A stretch of 64,000 bases of DNA from Aplectana chamaeleonis (GCA_029168955.1 JAPDOI010000021.1:1029501-1093500), one strand, 5' to 3'; positions 23,037 through 34,085 are shown, counted from the stretch's first letter. Made by a program: numbers and translations. Notes: generated by a model not told the origin, from the sequence alone.

Positions 23037-24130
23037 GAAGCAAGGAAAAGGATTGGACAGCGACTCAATCGGAGGAAGATCCAGATCATGAAGAACATCT
23101 AGCGCAAAGGAACTTGGATTGAGATTGATGGTTAATCGATCGCGGAAACCAACTCCTGGGAAGCTCAGACAATATGGAAAATGACTAATTTAAGAAGAAA
23201 AAACTTAGAGGAAAAGGGAGAACAGCGTATACACCGTCCGTTCTCACAGAGAAGCCAGCAACCATTTGGCTAGCCCAGAACTTTGCCCACACTTGTTCGA
23301 CTAAACAGCTCTCCCTGCGCTCTGCTACGCAGCCGAAACGTGTTTCGACCCAGCCTCACATCGAGATTTCCGAAAGCTACCCAAATTTCAATGGGCCGTC
23401 AGCGTTATAAGAAGAGCTGACGATAGATGGACAAGGATATCGGCCGAATGAACTTCTGCTGGGCGCTTAAGCACTGTTCTTACTCCTCAACGTCAGCGCG
23501 TCACGCGCGGGCGTGGCGGTAAAGTATGGACGTCCTGGCGCCACGCCGCACGATACGCGCGTGACGCCCGCTCCGCCATTACAGCTACGGCCATAACGGT
23601 TTCCATCATTTTCAGTATTCATCCATCATCATCTTAATTTTGCCCCATAATAATTAGTCCGAGTACTGTCTTCTACTGCCATGATCGTGAACGTGTATAC
23701 ATATTTCGCGAGCTCGGCAAAGTTTAGGGCCACTTCGATCCTCTCCGCTATAGCGTTGCCGCTTGAGTATTCATAGCCACCGCAAGCGCGTCAAGCGTGT
23801 GACGCGCGTTGTAAACATTCATACTCCAGCGTCACGATCGCGCGTGACGAGCTGGTGATTAGGAGTATGAATAGGACCTTTTGCATCGAGGAAGGCTACA
23901 TGTTACATAGATGGGACCATGTGTTTGTCAAGACTGTCAATCACTTGCTTCGGCAGCAAACATTTACGTCCGGGCACAGCGCTCGTGATCACATGGCAAG
24001 ACGAAACATGGAGACATGGAACCACCATGGCCAACATTTGCGAGAGAAGGAGACGAACGGAAGTTGTGGCAGGGCTCGCACGCTCGGTGAAGACGAGCTC
24101 TCTAACAAGGGCTCTTAAACAAGGGCTCTA
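23037..24130. other. GC-rich palindromic patch, no firm gene
   Basis: Positions 23480-23590 and 23770-23860 are rich in gcgtcacgcgc-type palindromes (for example gcgtcacgcgcgggcg facing cgcgcgtgacgcccg), similar in style to 42830-42860 and 43370-43410. An 87-codon open frame at 23855-24118 has no recognisable domain. The phrase aggagtatgaatagg (about 23862) recurs near 32823, implying a dispersed repeat. Confidence 0.45.
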
Positions 24131-24239
24131 ACCAGACCTGATCTCCATAATTACCCATAATGCCATGTTTTTCTGATCGACTACCTCCCGGGTAATCCTA
24201 AAAACCCAATCTAGCCGCCCGAGTAGTAGTGCAAAAAAA

Positions 24240-26086
24240 AAAGTTATGAACCAAAAAGTGAAGAGCCCTATAGGATTATTACCATCAGACTACCGTAACC
24301 TGTCATAATTTTGAGAAAAACAAAATGCGGACTTCAGATTCGTGCAAATTACCCCCCTGGGCGAAGTTCGGGCTCACAATTTTTCCCCGACCTCTGCACC
24401 CCCCAAAAATGGATTGGGCGACCGACATGGGACTCCAGAGGTCAGAAAAAAAATTTCCCCAAACTTTGCCTGGGGGTTTTCGGAGCTGCTGAACACAAGC
24501 TTGAGGTTCGTTAAGCGTTTTTGAGGCGATCACGGTAGGTTAAGGTAAGTATAATATAATTTAGCTAGCGTACCCCATAGACTTCCATCCAGAGAATCCT
24601 GTGGTACAAACAGTCCCCTTTAGTGCGAAAAAGTTTGCCATGCTATTTTTTGAGACGAACGTTGTTAGGAGTATCTATATCGAAGTTTATTGACGCTTCT
24701 TCCGATGAGAAAAGTCAGCAATCACTTCGTTTGGAGTACAGGGAAAGAAAAATCAACACCAATGGCAATTTTTGAGGTAGTGGGCGAAACAAGCCTTGCG
24801 ATCGGGCTGTCGAGTTCACCGGGATGGTCATCGACGTACTGTGCGGTGAAATCGACATTCATGTGAAAACAGGGGTAATTAAATAAGATACAAAGCAAGA
24901 GGTTCAAGTCGCCACAGAATAAAATATGTTTCCTAGTAATTTGGCCCACACAACTCAGACCACATCCACTCATACGGAATGTTTTTTTTTTCAATAGAAA
25001 AATCGTTTTCGTGTTTTGATCTTCTGTATGCTTGATCTTCTTTCCTATGAGGGTTGGTGTCGATAAGCTATCTCTGGCATTCGCTCGGGTGTTGCCCCGG
25101 AGGGCGTGGCCAATTTCGCGTCCTTTTTCGTCGGCTCTAGACGTTCCACATAATCGCGCCGGCGAGAGTCGAGTGCCCACAAAAAAGATTGTGGGCAATG
25201 CCCACAAAATCTTTGTGAGCATTGTGTGGATTGTCACGCCCCAGCTAGCGCCGGCGGGGAGGAGGCCTGGGAGGTGGCGTGTGCGGTCGCGTCGCGTGCG
25301 CCCGCGTGTTGTCTTTCTCTCCTGATCATCACCTCAATCTTCCTCCATTTCCCACTTTCTTCTATAAACTCATATCTAGTGAGGCTCACAAGGGAGCTAC
25401 TTTTAGTTAGCCCAGCTATGCTGGAAGAAATATACTTTTCTAGAACCGTTTTTAGAGTAAAATTCGATTATGGTCTTCGCATCTGCCTAAAACCACACCG
25501 AAAGGAGTTATAGACGTTTTCGTAAGATTTCTGTACCTGTTGTACCTTCCAAAACGCGCACTAGTCTTTAGAGAATTCGGAAACGGACCTCATAATTGTG
25601 TTCAGCGCCCAAAACAACCCCTCTGGCCCAAGTTTGGGTGAAGGCACATTTCCCAAACTTTGTACAGACTGATAGCGTTATGGATTTGTACGAATTTTCG
25701 GTTGGGAGTTTGTTAATATCAATTAGTGGGCTCCGAAAGCGTTTTTAAAAATGTTCCAGGTTTAACTTAATATCCTGCCAGTTGTGTTATCTGGGGCGCT
25801 GATCACGAATTTGGGGTGTATGTGTCAATTTTTCGAAGTTTTCAACTTGATTCTTTCGAAGCTTTTTTTAGGGGAAACTTGATGGCAAATCGCGACTTTT
25901 GACGATTTCCGAAGTGGTACGCTAGATATGGCTCAAATTGCTCCTCGGGGAAGTTATTTGGAGTGCTGAGCACAAATCTGACGTCCGTTCAACGATTTTT
26001 GGCAGCTTACGGTAGATTATGGTGAGTATACGGTAGTCTGGGCCCGTATGCATGAACGACTTACCCGCGAGGTAAGGGTGAATGTT
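24240..26086. repeat. Diverged 'tacggtaggt' repeat family
   Basis: Several segments here (24300-24540, 25500-25730, 25920-26045) share a mosaic of motifs with 28310-28530 and, inverted, with 54060-54600: gaacac(n)aatctg, cccaaactttg, accgaaaatccgtac and runs of tacggtag. Positions 24340-24520 form a weak foldback. An open frame of 171 codons at 24722-25237 on the minus strand has no known domain and I do not call it a gene. Small palindromes around gcccacaaaatcttt occur at 25178-25215. Confidence 0.55.
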
Positions 26087-26200
26087 CAGGGATGAGCGGA
26101 ATTCCGATTTCCGATTTCCGATTTCCGATTTCCGATGGTTTTCAGCCTTCCGATTTCCGATTTCCGATTTCCGCAAAAAAGGCTGAAAATGCGGAAAAAA
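26087..26200 (+). mobile_element. hAT-like terminus with TTTCCGA heptamer array
   Basis: The sequence begins cagggatgagcggaa and runs straight into an array of the 7-bp unit tttccga (26102-26175, broken once by ggttttcagcc). It matches the inverted terminus at 28277-28291. The flanks of the two ends (tgaatgtt and atacggac) do not match as a target duplication, so they are either ends of different copies or of a rearranged one. Confidence 0.6.
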
Positions 26201-28140
26201 TCGGAAATAATCACTAGGTTACAAATTTTACACTTTCTCTTGCCGAATCCCTAAGAGGTTGTTTGGGGCGACAAAGTCGAATCTGAGAACACTTTTCACT
26301 TTTCAGAAGCCTAGAGTTGATTGGATAAAAAACCAGATGCCCACAATTATCATTAACTTAGCATGGCACAGTACATGTCGCGGCGCGCTCCAGTCGCGAT
26401 CGCTGTCCTCATCAGGAGCACGTTAATAGTGCGCTCTATCGCTAACTCGCGTGACTGCGACGCAACTCACTTTCGAAATTCCAGAAACTTCTTGTGTTCT
26501 TCCTGAAACCTGTTTATTTCCATTTCTTTTGCGATTTCTTCTTTTTTCTGCAGTTCATATTCTCCTACGTATTTCACACGTCAATATCAGTAGTGCTGAT
26601 GTGTTTATGAGTGATTTTATTGATTTTCAGGCAGGGCCACGGGTTATATTATGTGAGAATTTATATACATATATTTATACAGTGAAGATTCTTTCCATTT
26701 GTTGGGACTTGGCTCATCTAGGCAAGTTTTTCTTAATTTTTCTCTTACCTTTCCCTTTTCTTTGGTAGCACGGTGAGGTTTATGCTTACTTTTGATGACC
26801 TGTATTTATTGCTGCGCCTTTATCAATTGCTGTCGTTCGTTTTTCGCCGTTACGAATTTTATCAGGTTAGTTTTCGGATAATTTTGTCCCTGTGTCCTTT
26901 CATAGACTTAGAAAATTCTAGAAATTTTCAGGGCTTCTCGACCTATTTTGCTCTTCTATCTCGAAATACTAATATTTTGACTGAACCAAACTTATTCTGG
27001 TTAGTTTTCATATCATTTCGACACTGTCTTCTCTAACTCTGAACGTTTTGGCTGAGAAAAAGCCGCGAAATAGCCGGGAAATAGACCACCAGGCTCTACT
27101 GCGGCTCCTGAGGGGCTATTTCTCGGCGCTCCACGAATTGCCGAAAAATGTAGCATATGCCCTAATCATTACTGACTTTATACTTTGATTCTTGTTCTCA
27201 TTTTCTGCCATATCAGAGCGCCATACTCAGTTAATGTTTTGACACATTTCCCCAGACTTTTGTTGATCAGCGGAGTTTGTTACCTGCTATAATCCAATCA
27301 TTGGTTGCAACTGTACTTATCCTCTTTGGTATCGTCTTATCTATGCTGGTATTTTTTCATCTTCTTTCCTGTGTGACAGGAAGTAACCTTGCTCAAGGAA
27401 TACCAAAAACCCAGTGAGATTGGGCTCTTGTTGGGAGAATCAGGTTTATCTGTGCTTTAATAGTGCTCTCTTCACGGGAGATCCGGGTTCATGTGTCTTT
27501 AAATGAGTGTCATTAAGGTTTTGCCTTCTCGTTTCGTACATGGAGCTTGCAATCTAAACGGAATGTAGGCACTAATCTGTATTTGCTCATTTTCACTCCG
27601 GTGTTATTGTTGACATTTTCATATTCTATATAGTTGCTGATAGTTTTTGAAATTGATTTTTTGTAGTTGTTGATAGTTGTTGACTCTGCTCAAAGAATAT
27701 GAGAACCCAGTGAGATTGAACTCTTCTTGAAAGAGGCTGAACTCAGGTTGTGGTAAAATGTGGTAAAATGAAATACTTATTTTGATACCTACACAGAGTA
27801 ATTGTTCAATTATCGGCGGGTGGCATCCCGTAGTTTTATTTTCGTTGATGTTTTTTATCAGGATGAGGGTAGGTTAAAATAAGATCTGTTCTAGTAAATA
27901 TCCAACTTGGTGGAAGGAAACATAGGGGAGTGGTCATGTAAAAAGACTTATGCTAGCACTCGCTACTGCTAATGCTTTTTGTTGTTTGAGACCACTATCA
28001 TTTTTTTTGAAACTGCCCAATCTAAGTGGGTTGTGCCCAAAACAAACAACACATTGTTTTTGCATGGCGCACCCTTAATTTACATGACATTTCGGCACAG
28101 GTATTTCGGTAGGCTCAGTCACCAGGCAGGGGTTAAGAAC
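26200..28140. other. AT-rich interval, no gene recognised
   Basis: Open frames near 26451 and 26773 are T-rich and have no domain. Short repeats are visible (ttgttgatagtt, and cccagtgagattg at about 27411 and 27706). Positions 27060-27140 contain the tatttctcggc motif also seen near 570. I see nothing that supports a transposase between the two hAT-like termini. Confidence 0.4.
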
Positions 28141-28144
28141 TTCG

Positions 28145-28291
28145 TTGAACGAATTTCCGATTTCCGATTTCCGATTTCCGATTTCCGATGGTTTTTGGCC
28201 TTCCGATTTCCGATTTCCGAATTTGAGAAAGTCCTTCCGATTTCCGATTTCCGATTTCCGAAATTCAGAAAAAAATTTCCGCTCATCCCTG
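28145..28291 (-). mobile_element. hAT-like terminus with TTTCCGA array, inverted
   Basis: Three tracts of the tttccga heptamer (28152-28190, 28199-28220, 28235-28260) precede the terminus ttccgctcatccctg, which ends at 28291. It is the inverted counterpart of the terminus at 26087. The array keeps the same strand phase in both. No matching target duplication is found. Confidence 0.6.
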
Positions 28292-28870
28292 ATACGGACC
28301 CTGGTCAAAGTCTCACATCTGACTCAAAATCCGTATACGGGGGTTATTCGGGGTCTTGTATACAAATTTAATGTCCATTTGTCCATTTTCTAAATGCTAA
28401 GGTAGGTTTTTCCACCTAAATGGCTCTGTACCTACCGTAACCTACAGCAAACCTCAGAATTTCGACAGACGCACTCCAGATTTGTGTTCAGCACCGTAGA
28501 TTGCCCCCGATTGCCACTTTTGAGCCGAATCCAAAATTTTATTCTCAAAAACACCCTAAAATTTCATGGGGGTGGGAACTATACTTCGACCAAATCGAAT
28601 TTCGAAAAGTCGAAAAATCGAAAAAGGCCAATTTCCGAATTATTTGGAAAATCGAATATTCGAAAAGTGAACATTTCCGAATTATTCGGAACACCGAACA
28701 TTCGAAAAAAACCGATTCCCGATTTATTCGTGATCTTTTTCTAGTCTGATGAAGAGCATTTAGAAATAAATCTGGATTTTAGTTCAAGTCTTTTTTGTTG
28801 TTATTGACAGATCTCAACAAAGGAACTCCCTCATCCGCCTATACCCGAAGCCACACTCACAAGCGGCGAG
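28292..28870. repeat. Diverged repeat and cgaa-rich tract
   Basis: 28310-28530 belongs to the tacggtaggt family (ctaccgtaacctacag, gatttgtgttcagcacc). 28590-28735 is a loose 8-9-bp repetition of cgaaaaatcgaa and cgaatattcgaa type. No gene. Confidence 0.5.
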
Positions 28871-28878
28871 GAAGAAGA

Positions 28879-29012
28879 GGAAGAATAGGAAGAAGAGAGG
28901 AAGAGGAAGAAGAAGAAGAAGAGGAAGAAGAAGAAGAAGAGGAAGAAGAGGAGGAAGAGGAAGAAGAGGAGGAAGAGGAAGAAGGGGAGGAAGAGGAAGA
29001 AGAAGAAGAAGG
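28879..29012 (+). repeat. Purine-rich GAA/GAG microsatellite
   Basis: About 130 bases of interspersed gaa, gag and agg triplets on the plus strand. The open frames through it (poly-Glu on one strand, poly-Ser or Phe/Leu-rich on the other) are by-products of the repeat. Long purine tracts like this can adopt triplex structures. Confidence 0.9.
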
Positions 29013-29095
29013 TTTTGAGGAGAACAAGGTGTCTAGAGGGTGGACGGAATCTGTGATTAAACAACGCAGTGGGGTCCGAACGATCAAATGATGAT

Positions 29096-29262
29096 TCCGA
29101 GCAACAAGTGGTTTTGCGGGGCAACAAGTGAACCTGCGGGGCAACAAACGATTTTGCGGGGCAACAAGTGATTTTAGGGGCAGCAGCTGCTCTTTCGAGG
29201 CAACAAGTGATTTCGCGGGGCGACTAGTGATTTAGTGGGGGTACAAGTGGTTTTGTGGGCAC
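29096..29262 (+). repeat. 20-bp tandem repeat (gcggggcaacaagtg)
   Basis: About eight units of around 20 bp, with core ggggcaacaagtg followed by attttgc. They degrade toward the right (ggggcgactagtg, gggggtacaagtg). The next 140 bases include atgcccac, also present in palindromic form near 25190. No gene. Confidence 0.8.
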
Positions 29263-29404
29263 AAATGCCCACAATCGCTCCACACTTTCCCTTTCGCGCC
29301 CCAGAAAAATGGCTTGTCGCGCAGGTGTAACTGGGCAACATGTGAGGGCTACACGCGAGCGAATGCCAGAGAGAATCAAACTGCCGCGTACAGTTGTTGG
29401 ACTC

Positions 29405-29600
29405 TACTCAGGAAAATGAAAACATGTTGCATGTAATATAAAGTGTAAGATACTTGAGACATTCAAGTATATTACCTTTATATCGCATGTAACCTACACT
29501 TATATTGCATGTAACATACACTTATATTACATGTAAAATACACTTATAGTTCATGTAACTTAGTTAGAGCTGCAAGTTAAAGCTCGATGCTTTAAGGGTT
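29405..29600. mobile_element. TTACATG-rich element fragment
   Basis: It begins ctcaggaaaatgaaaacatg (about 29408) and continues with repeated ttacatgtaa / ttgcatgtaa palindromic units spaced about 25 bases. It belongs to the family seen at 9480-10068, 30440-31976 and 59205-59912. Only one terminus is clear. Confidence 0.6.
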
Positions 29601-29678
29601 GGAGCTGCAATTTTCAGGCTACTGCTTCAGGTACGAATCAGCAAGCCTTAAGCTCTCTTCGACATGCCAAGAGCTTAA

Positions 29679-30148
29679 AGGCAGCATACACGCTCGTAAA
29701 CGTAATTGAGATAACTACGGAATCAGAAAGGTATGGCACCGAACACAACGCTCACGGATTTTGAAGCGTCGAAAACGACCCACTATGACGCTACACGAGT
29801 GAGAAGTTGGCCCCGCCCCTGTATCTGCCCGCCCCCTGTATTTGCGTCCTCTTTCAAAACAGAGGTGAAGAGCGAATCCCACCATCAGTGACGATTGTGG
29901 GTGGTAGAATAGGAACACTAGGAAAACCACAAACGTCGCCTACGGTGGTAATGGCCCAGCACCCCTGTTTTGGTGGCAGACGTGAATACAGGGGGAGGGC
30001 AGATACAGGAGCGGGGCCAATTTCTCACTCGTGTAACGTCATTGTGTATCGTTTTTGACGCTTCAAAATCCGTGGGCGTTGTGTTCGGTGCCATACCATT
30101 CTAATTCCGTAGTTATCTCAGTAAAGTTTACGAGCAAGTATGCTGCCT
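29679..30148 (+). mobile_element. piggyBac-like TTAA MITE, subfamily C
   Basis: A 470-bp foldback has ends AGGCAGCATACACGCTCGTA and TACGAGCAAGTATGCTGCCT, flanked by TTAA at 29675-29678 and 30149-30152. Its arms mirror each other further inward (gttatctca, ttccgtagt, and the aggggc / gcagatacagg blocks). Its interior contains repeated ggggcgggcagatacag-type sequence. The 3' half of a second copy survives at about 41215-41334. Confidence 0.88.
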
Positions 30149-30674
30149 TTAAAGCTTGCTGCTTCATAGCTGAAAGCAAGCTTGGATCCCACAGGTTCTA
30201 CAAGAAGCTGTGGGCTTAAGCTTGCATCAAAATGATTGTGTGTAATCTAATCCTCCCCCTCTAATCCTCCCCACGATTAGCACGAACCATGAGGAGCGAG
30301 AGATCAACAACTCGGCCAGGGCGAGTGACCACCCAGTCGATTGTCAATACAAGGAATCAGCACTCAACGTCAAGGTATGAGGCGGCCCGTATGCTGTGCA
30401 GGTTTGCAGAAGGTGTTCAGCATGAGCCCTCAGTTGCTGGAGATGTTTGAATTGTGTTACATTTATACTACATGTAATTTACTTGAGTAGAGATAATTCA
30501 CATGTTACTTACATTGACGGAGATGTATTACAAGTATATTTTAATCGTCTCTAATGTTACAAGTATTATGTTTTCACCATCGAAAACATATTACGTGCGA
30601 CATTTGGCCTGCGAGCGAGGGACCGATATATTACATGTAACATACATCGGTCGAGATAAGTTGCAAGTAATATA

Positions 30675-31925
30675 CCAGGTTGTCCAATAATTCTTGTCCG
30701 AAAATTTCACCATTTTTAATTTTTTTCAACATTCTTGAAAAACAGGTCTAATCAACAATACAATCACCACAGTTATCCACAACAGTGGCCCATCGATTGG
30801 GCAGGTCGCCGATGCCGTTCGCCCAGAACTCCGGGGGCTGCGACTCGAAGAAGTCCGCGATGTCGGATTTGAGGTTGTCGTAGTTGGTGAATTTTCTTCC
30901 GGCCAAATGGTGCTTCAGCGTGCGGAACAAGTGGTAGTCGGAGGGGGCGAGGTCCGGGGAATACGGCGGATGGGCAACCGTCTCCCAGCCGAGCGTCGCC
31001 AACTTCTGCTGGGTCTCGTTCGCCACGTCGAGGCGCGCGTTGTCGTGCAGCAGGTGGACCGAGGCCCGTCGGGGACGCTTTTCTCGGATGGCGGCGGCTA
31101 GTTTCTCTAACTGATCGGTGTAGATGGAGGCGGTGACCGTCCTGCCCTGCGGGAGCAGCTCGAAGTACAACATGCCCTTGGTGTCCCACCAGCAGCAGAG
31201 TATGATCTTCAGCGGGTGCAGGTCGGCTTTCGGCGTCGTCGGCGGCTCTTCTCCGCGCGGGCTCCAGACGGCACGGCGGGAGACGTTGTCGTAGAGGACC
31301 CAGCTCTCATCCCCAGTGACCAGGTCCTCGAGAAACTCCTTGCGATGCGGACGAAGGAGGAGGGACTGGCAGACGGCCACGCGGCTCTGTTGGCGTCGGT
31401 CAGACGGTGGGGGAACCAACGGGCCAGAACTTTGTGGTAGCCGAGTAAGTTGAGTCGATTGTGGATGGTGGACTTGCTGCAGCCGAGCGTCGTCGCCAGT
31501 TCACGGGTGGTGGCTTCCGGCTTCTCCTTGATACAGCGACGGACTTCGTCATCATCCACCGTAGAAGGCCTCCCGCTGTGCTCCCTATCCTCGAGGCTCG
31601 TGTCGCCGCTCTCGAAACGACTGAACCAGCGGCTGACTGTGCGTTGGGACTCTGCATCCTCCTTGCACGCTCTGCAGATGTTGGCGACCGCGGTGCCCGT
31701 GTCGTTGCCCAGCAGCTACTCGTAGTACACGAACGTACGAATTCGACCTTGGTCCATTTTAGCTTTTACTGGTAGCTAGACGCGGCGACTGCGCCTTATA
31801 TACCCCTAGCGTAGAACTCTGGAGAACCTTCTAGAAGGTTCTTACACTTGCCTGATATTATACCACTTCTAAGGAAAATTATAGAATTTTGAAAATTTTC
31901 GGACAGGAATTATTGGACGGCCTGG
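30675..31925 (-). mobile_element. mariner (Tc1/mariner) transposon, inactive
   Basis: A 1251-bp element is flanked by duplicated TA (30673-30674 and 31926-31927). Terminal inverted repeats begin CCAGGTTGTCCAATAATTC on the left and, as complement, CCAGGCCGTCCAATAATTC on the right, continuing with TTGTCCGAAAATTT / CTGTCCGAAAATTT. The length is near the family norm of 1.3 kb. It is inserted in a TTACATG-rich element whose empty counterpart lies at about 9979-10010. The single transposase gene is on the minus strand and is broken. Confidence 0.95.
30748..31757 (-). pseudogene. mariner transposase, broken by one stop and one frameshift
   Basis: A cut-and-paste transposase. The start is ATG at 31757 (MDQGRIRTFVYYE), followed at codon 14 by a TAG (31716-31718). 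The paired helix-turn-helix region reads on through SQRTVSRWFSRFESGD and TRELATTLGCSKSTIHNRL. A frameshift near 31385 then switches frame to VAVCQSLLLR. The catalytic part has TGDESW (first Asp), HDNARLD (second Asp) and YSPDLAPSDYHLF (third Asp), with 34 residues between the last two: the D,D34D signature of mariner. It ends GDCIVD at 30748. Both lesions would need reverting for a full protein, so it is inactive. Confidence 0.95.
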
Positions 31926-31989
31926 TACATTGGCCAATTTATATTACATGTAATATGCTTTCATTTTTCTGAGTAACAACCCCGTTGCG

Positions 31990-32072
31990 AAGATCCCACC
32001 AGCAGAGGAGATCGAACCCGGGAGCCTCCGAATGGTAGGTCGCCGCCTTGCACCATTCGGCCAATTGGGCTT
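31990..32072 (-). pseudogene. tRNA-like sequence (A and B boxes)
   Basis: On the minus strand an A-box-like tggccgaatgg follows gcccaat, and a B-box-like ggttcgatctcc lies about 40 bases downstream. T-stem and acceptor pairing are poor, and ccgaatggt ... accattcgg makes an alternative hairpin. It is probably a tRNA pseudogene or the head of a tRNA-derived SINE. The stretch 32090-32390 that follows has no recognised feature. Confidence 0.35.
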
Positions 32073-32887
32073 GGTGGCGCTGTTGAATTGATAGATGATA
32101 TGGCACTCGCCAATTTCTCGCCGTTTAACCTCATTTCAAAAAATGGCTTATAACTTTTTTCCCCACTACTACTCGGGCAAATAGTGGGGTGTTCTTAGCA
32201 CTACGCTGGAGGTATTCTAGCAGAAAAACATAATATTTGGGCAGTTCTGACAGACGGGTGTGGTCATTTGCTTAAAAGTCATCGAGTGGTTAGCAGTGTA
32301 ATTTTCCACCTTGGCATCATATTAAAGACTATGGATACTTTTCTCTCGAAGTGTTAGCAAGTTTTTAATACAGGTAACGAAGGAAGCGATATCGATCAGT
32401 TCTCACTACTAGTTTTGCGTCTCACAGCGAGGAAACCATAAATACGTTCTGAATGCCACTGCAGAGTGTCACCGCGGCGAGATCCGCTCCTACAGGGCAC
32501 CGACCGAGAATGGTGGATACCAACGCTATCAGAAACCTTGAGTGGAGTATGAGTGTTCGGGCGGCAACCCTGTGGCGGGAGGGTTGAAAACTCATTTGTT
32601 TCCACCTCTTCCCCTGCGCGGGCCGGGTGACGGTCGTAACGTTTCCCAGCCGCAAAAGAGAAGGGGAAACGAGTGAGAGCGAAGTGCGTGATTGGACGAG
32701 ACACGAGGCTAGCAGTGCTTCGTCAAATTAGGCGCTTCGCTCCTCCCCCTTTTCCCCGCCCCTTCAACGGTTGGGAAGATTACACCTACCACCCTGCAGG
32801 CCGCTCTGGCGGAGAGGGAGGTGAGGAGTATGAATAGGCTCTGAAGGAGGACAGGAGCCATATGTGATTCATTGTTAGCCGACCCAC
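32073..32887. other. No firm gene; possible downstream part of the 33-kb gene
   Basis: 32400-32860 is moderately GC-rich and contains ctcactcgtttcc and tattcatactcc phrases found elsewhere, so at least part is repeated. Any further exons of the minus-strand gene model at 32888-33274 would have to be here, but none is convincing. Confidence 0.35.
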
Positions 32888-33274
32888 CTGCACCCTTTGC
32901 TCTTCCCAGCGTCGACGAACCTGGTCCGACGATTGTGCGACTTGCTGTCGGGCCAACATTCATTCCGAACAATGTCCATCGAAGCTTGACGAGATCATCA
33001 GCCGCTGAAAGTCTCGATCCGACGTCGACCCCAGCTCCAACACGATCCCATTCGGCTATCCCTCCGCTGAAAAAAAAACCCTTCAAGTTACAAATTAATC
33101 GATCGAATATGAAGTAGGGAAACTCACCTACTTGTTCAATCGAAATGCTTTGAACGCTTTGTAACGATCGCCGAATTCGACGACACCGTCTCGGTCCGTC
33201 ACATCAACGACAGCACCCACGTGACGACCGATCTCCGGCTCGTCCTCGATCATAGGCACATTCAATGGTTTCAT
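32888..33274 (-). CDS. Candidate spliced host gene fragment, unknown family
   Basis: Two minus-strand blocks join in frame. Block 1 (33274-33132) runs from ATG with an acidic start (MKPLNVPMIEDEPEIG) through DVTDRDGVVEFGDRYKAFKA. Block 2 (33066-32888) contains NGGIAEWDRVGAGVDVG and LVKLRWTLFGMNVG. Between them is a 65-bp interval starting GTAGGTGAGT and ending TTTTTTTTCAG, a typical short nematode intron; read through, block 1 would stop at once (TAG). Block 2 may end at CAG|GTGGGT. A ttttag just upstream of the ATG could be another acceptor, making block 1 an internal exon. I recognise no domain. The composition and codon pattern are unlike the flanking repeats, so this is among the few candidate host genes here. 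Confidence 0.45.
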
Positions 33275-33639
33275 AAGACTAAAACGTTTTTTTTTTCATG
33301 CATGCGTGCTATGTATATGGGGCGATCAGTAACTGTCGACACAAGCAATGTTCATGTACATGAAAAACAAAGTCGTAACACCTAGAATACACGGAGATTT
33401 GTGGAATATTCACGGGACCTTCCTTTCGCGTCAATGATAACATCCTATTGTCACCGTAACTCCGTCGCAGCCTATGGTCTCCTTGTCAAGTTTGGTCTGA
33501 AGCCTTGTATTTATTTACTGCATCCAGTGGCTGCGGCGGTGTAGAGGACAACTGCTCCTTTTCCATCGCGAGTGATTGAAAAGTGATCCAATTGTGATCG
33601 CTTTGAAGCAGAGGTTCGCCCTCGTTGCATCACGGCGGC

Positions 33640-33745
33640 TAAGTTCAATGTGTTTTATCTGTTCTGTGCCTTACCGGTTGTTAGGGTGGAAATATTTATT
33701 GGCCGACGTTTCGACGATCCCGCTGTTTTCAAGGTCTAAAAGGTT
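33640..33745 (-). other. Penelope-type 3' (pseudo-LTR) signature
   Basis: On the minus strand the sequence reads gatcgtcgaaacgtcggcc followed by aataaatatttccaccc. A gaaacgtcggcc plus AATAAA-type arrangement is common at ends of Penelope-like elements, where hammerhead ribozyme motifs reside. Here the gaaac box is present but a clean ctganga box is not, so an active ribozyme is not supported. It lies about 400 bp downstream of the element's endonuclease stop and may be its 3' end. Confidence 0.3.
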
Positions 33746-33789
33746 CGAAGCTAATTGACCGTGAAACCCATCCAGTCAAGTCAAAGGGG

Positions 33790-34085
33790 AGCAAAAGCAC
33801 ACCCTAAGCTCAAATCCCATTGTATATTGCAACTGCTGTCAAGTGGTGGCCACTGGTAAGCAACAAAACGGCCTGTGCACCATCCATCGATGCATCAGTG
33901 TTCATGTCACGGTCACTGCCGTCTGCCTCGTCCAGTTTTTACTCCTGATCCTTCCAAGCAGATTCTGAGCGTCATCGTGGAATCCACTGGGCAGCAGTTG
34001 TTCGAGAGAACAGTTGATTGCTTACCCTATTTCCACCAACTGTGCGCTCCCTGCTTCTTCGTGGCCAGGAATGCAAATGGTGCGC
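33790..34085 (+). CDS. Possible exons of an unidentified plus-strand gene
   Basis: Coding-like sequence SNPIVYCNCCQVVAT (about 33812-33860) ends at a candidate donor (ACTG|GTAAGC). A candidate acceptor (gtccag|TT) about 66 bases on joins in frame to VFTPDPSKQILSVIVESTGQ and a cysteine-containing stretch up to about 34080. The family is unknown. The interval could equally be 3' UTR of the Penelope-like element on the other strand, in which case this reading is accidental. Confidence 0.25.

Larger units (their letters stand above)
30440..31976. mobile_element. TTACATG-rich element split by the mariner
   Basis: The left part 30440-30674 and right part 31926-31976 are halves of one element of the family at 9480-10068. 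The right part ends atgctttcatttttctgag. Joined across the mariner, the sequence gcaagtaatatacattggcc equals that at 9979, so the mariner target is defined precisely. Confidence 0.75.

Noticed and set aside
24722..25237. 171-codon minus-strand open frame
   Set aside because: No domain, a poly-Lys/Phe low-complexity segment, and location in diverged repeats.
28795..29091. Poly-glutamate protein
   Set aside because: Product of a GAA/GAG microsatellite; no start context or conserved flank.
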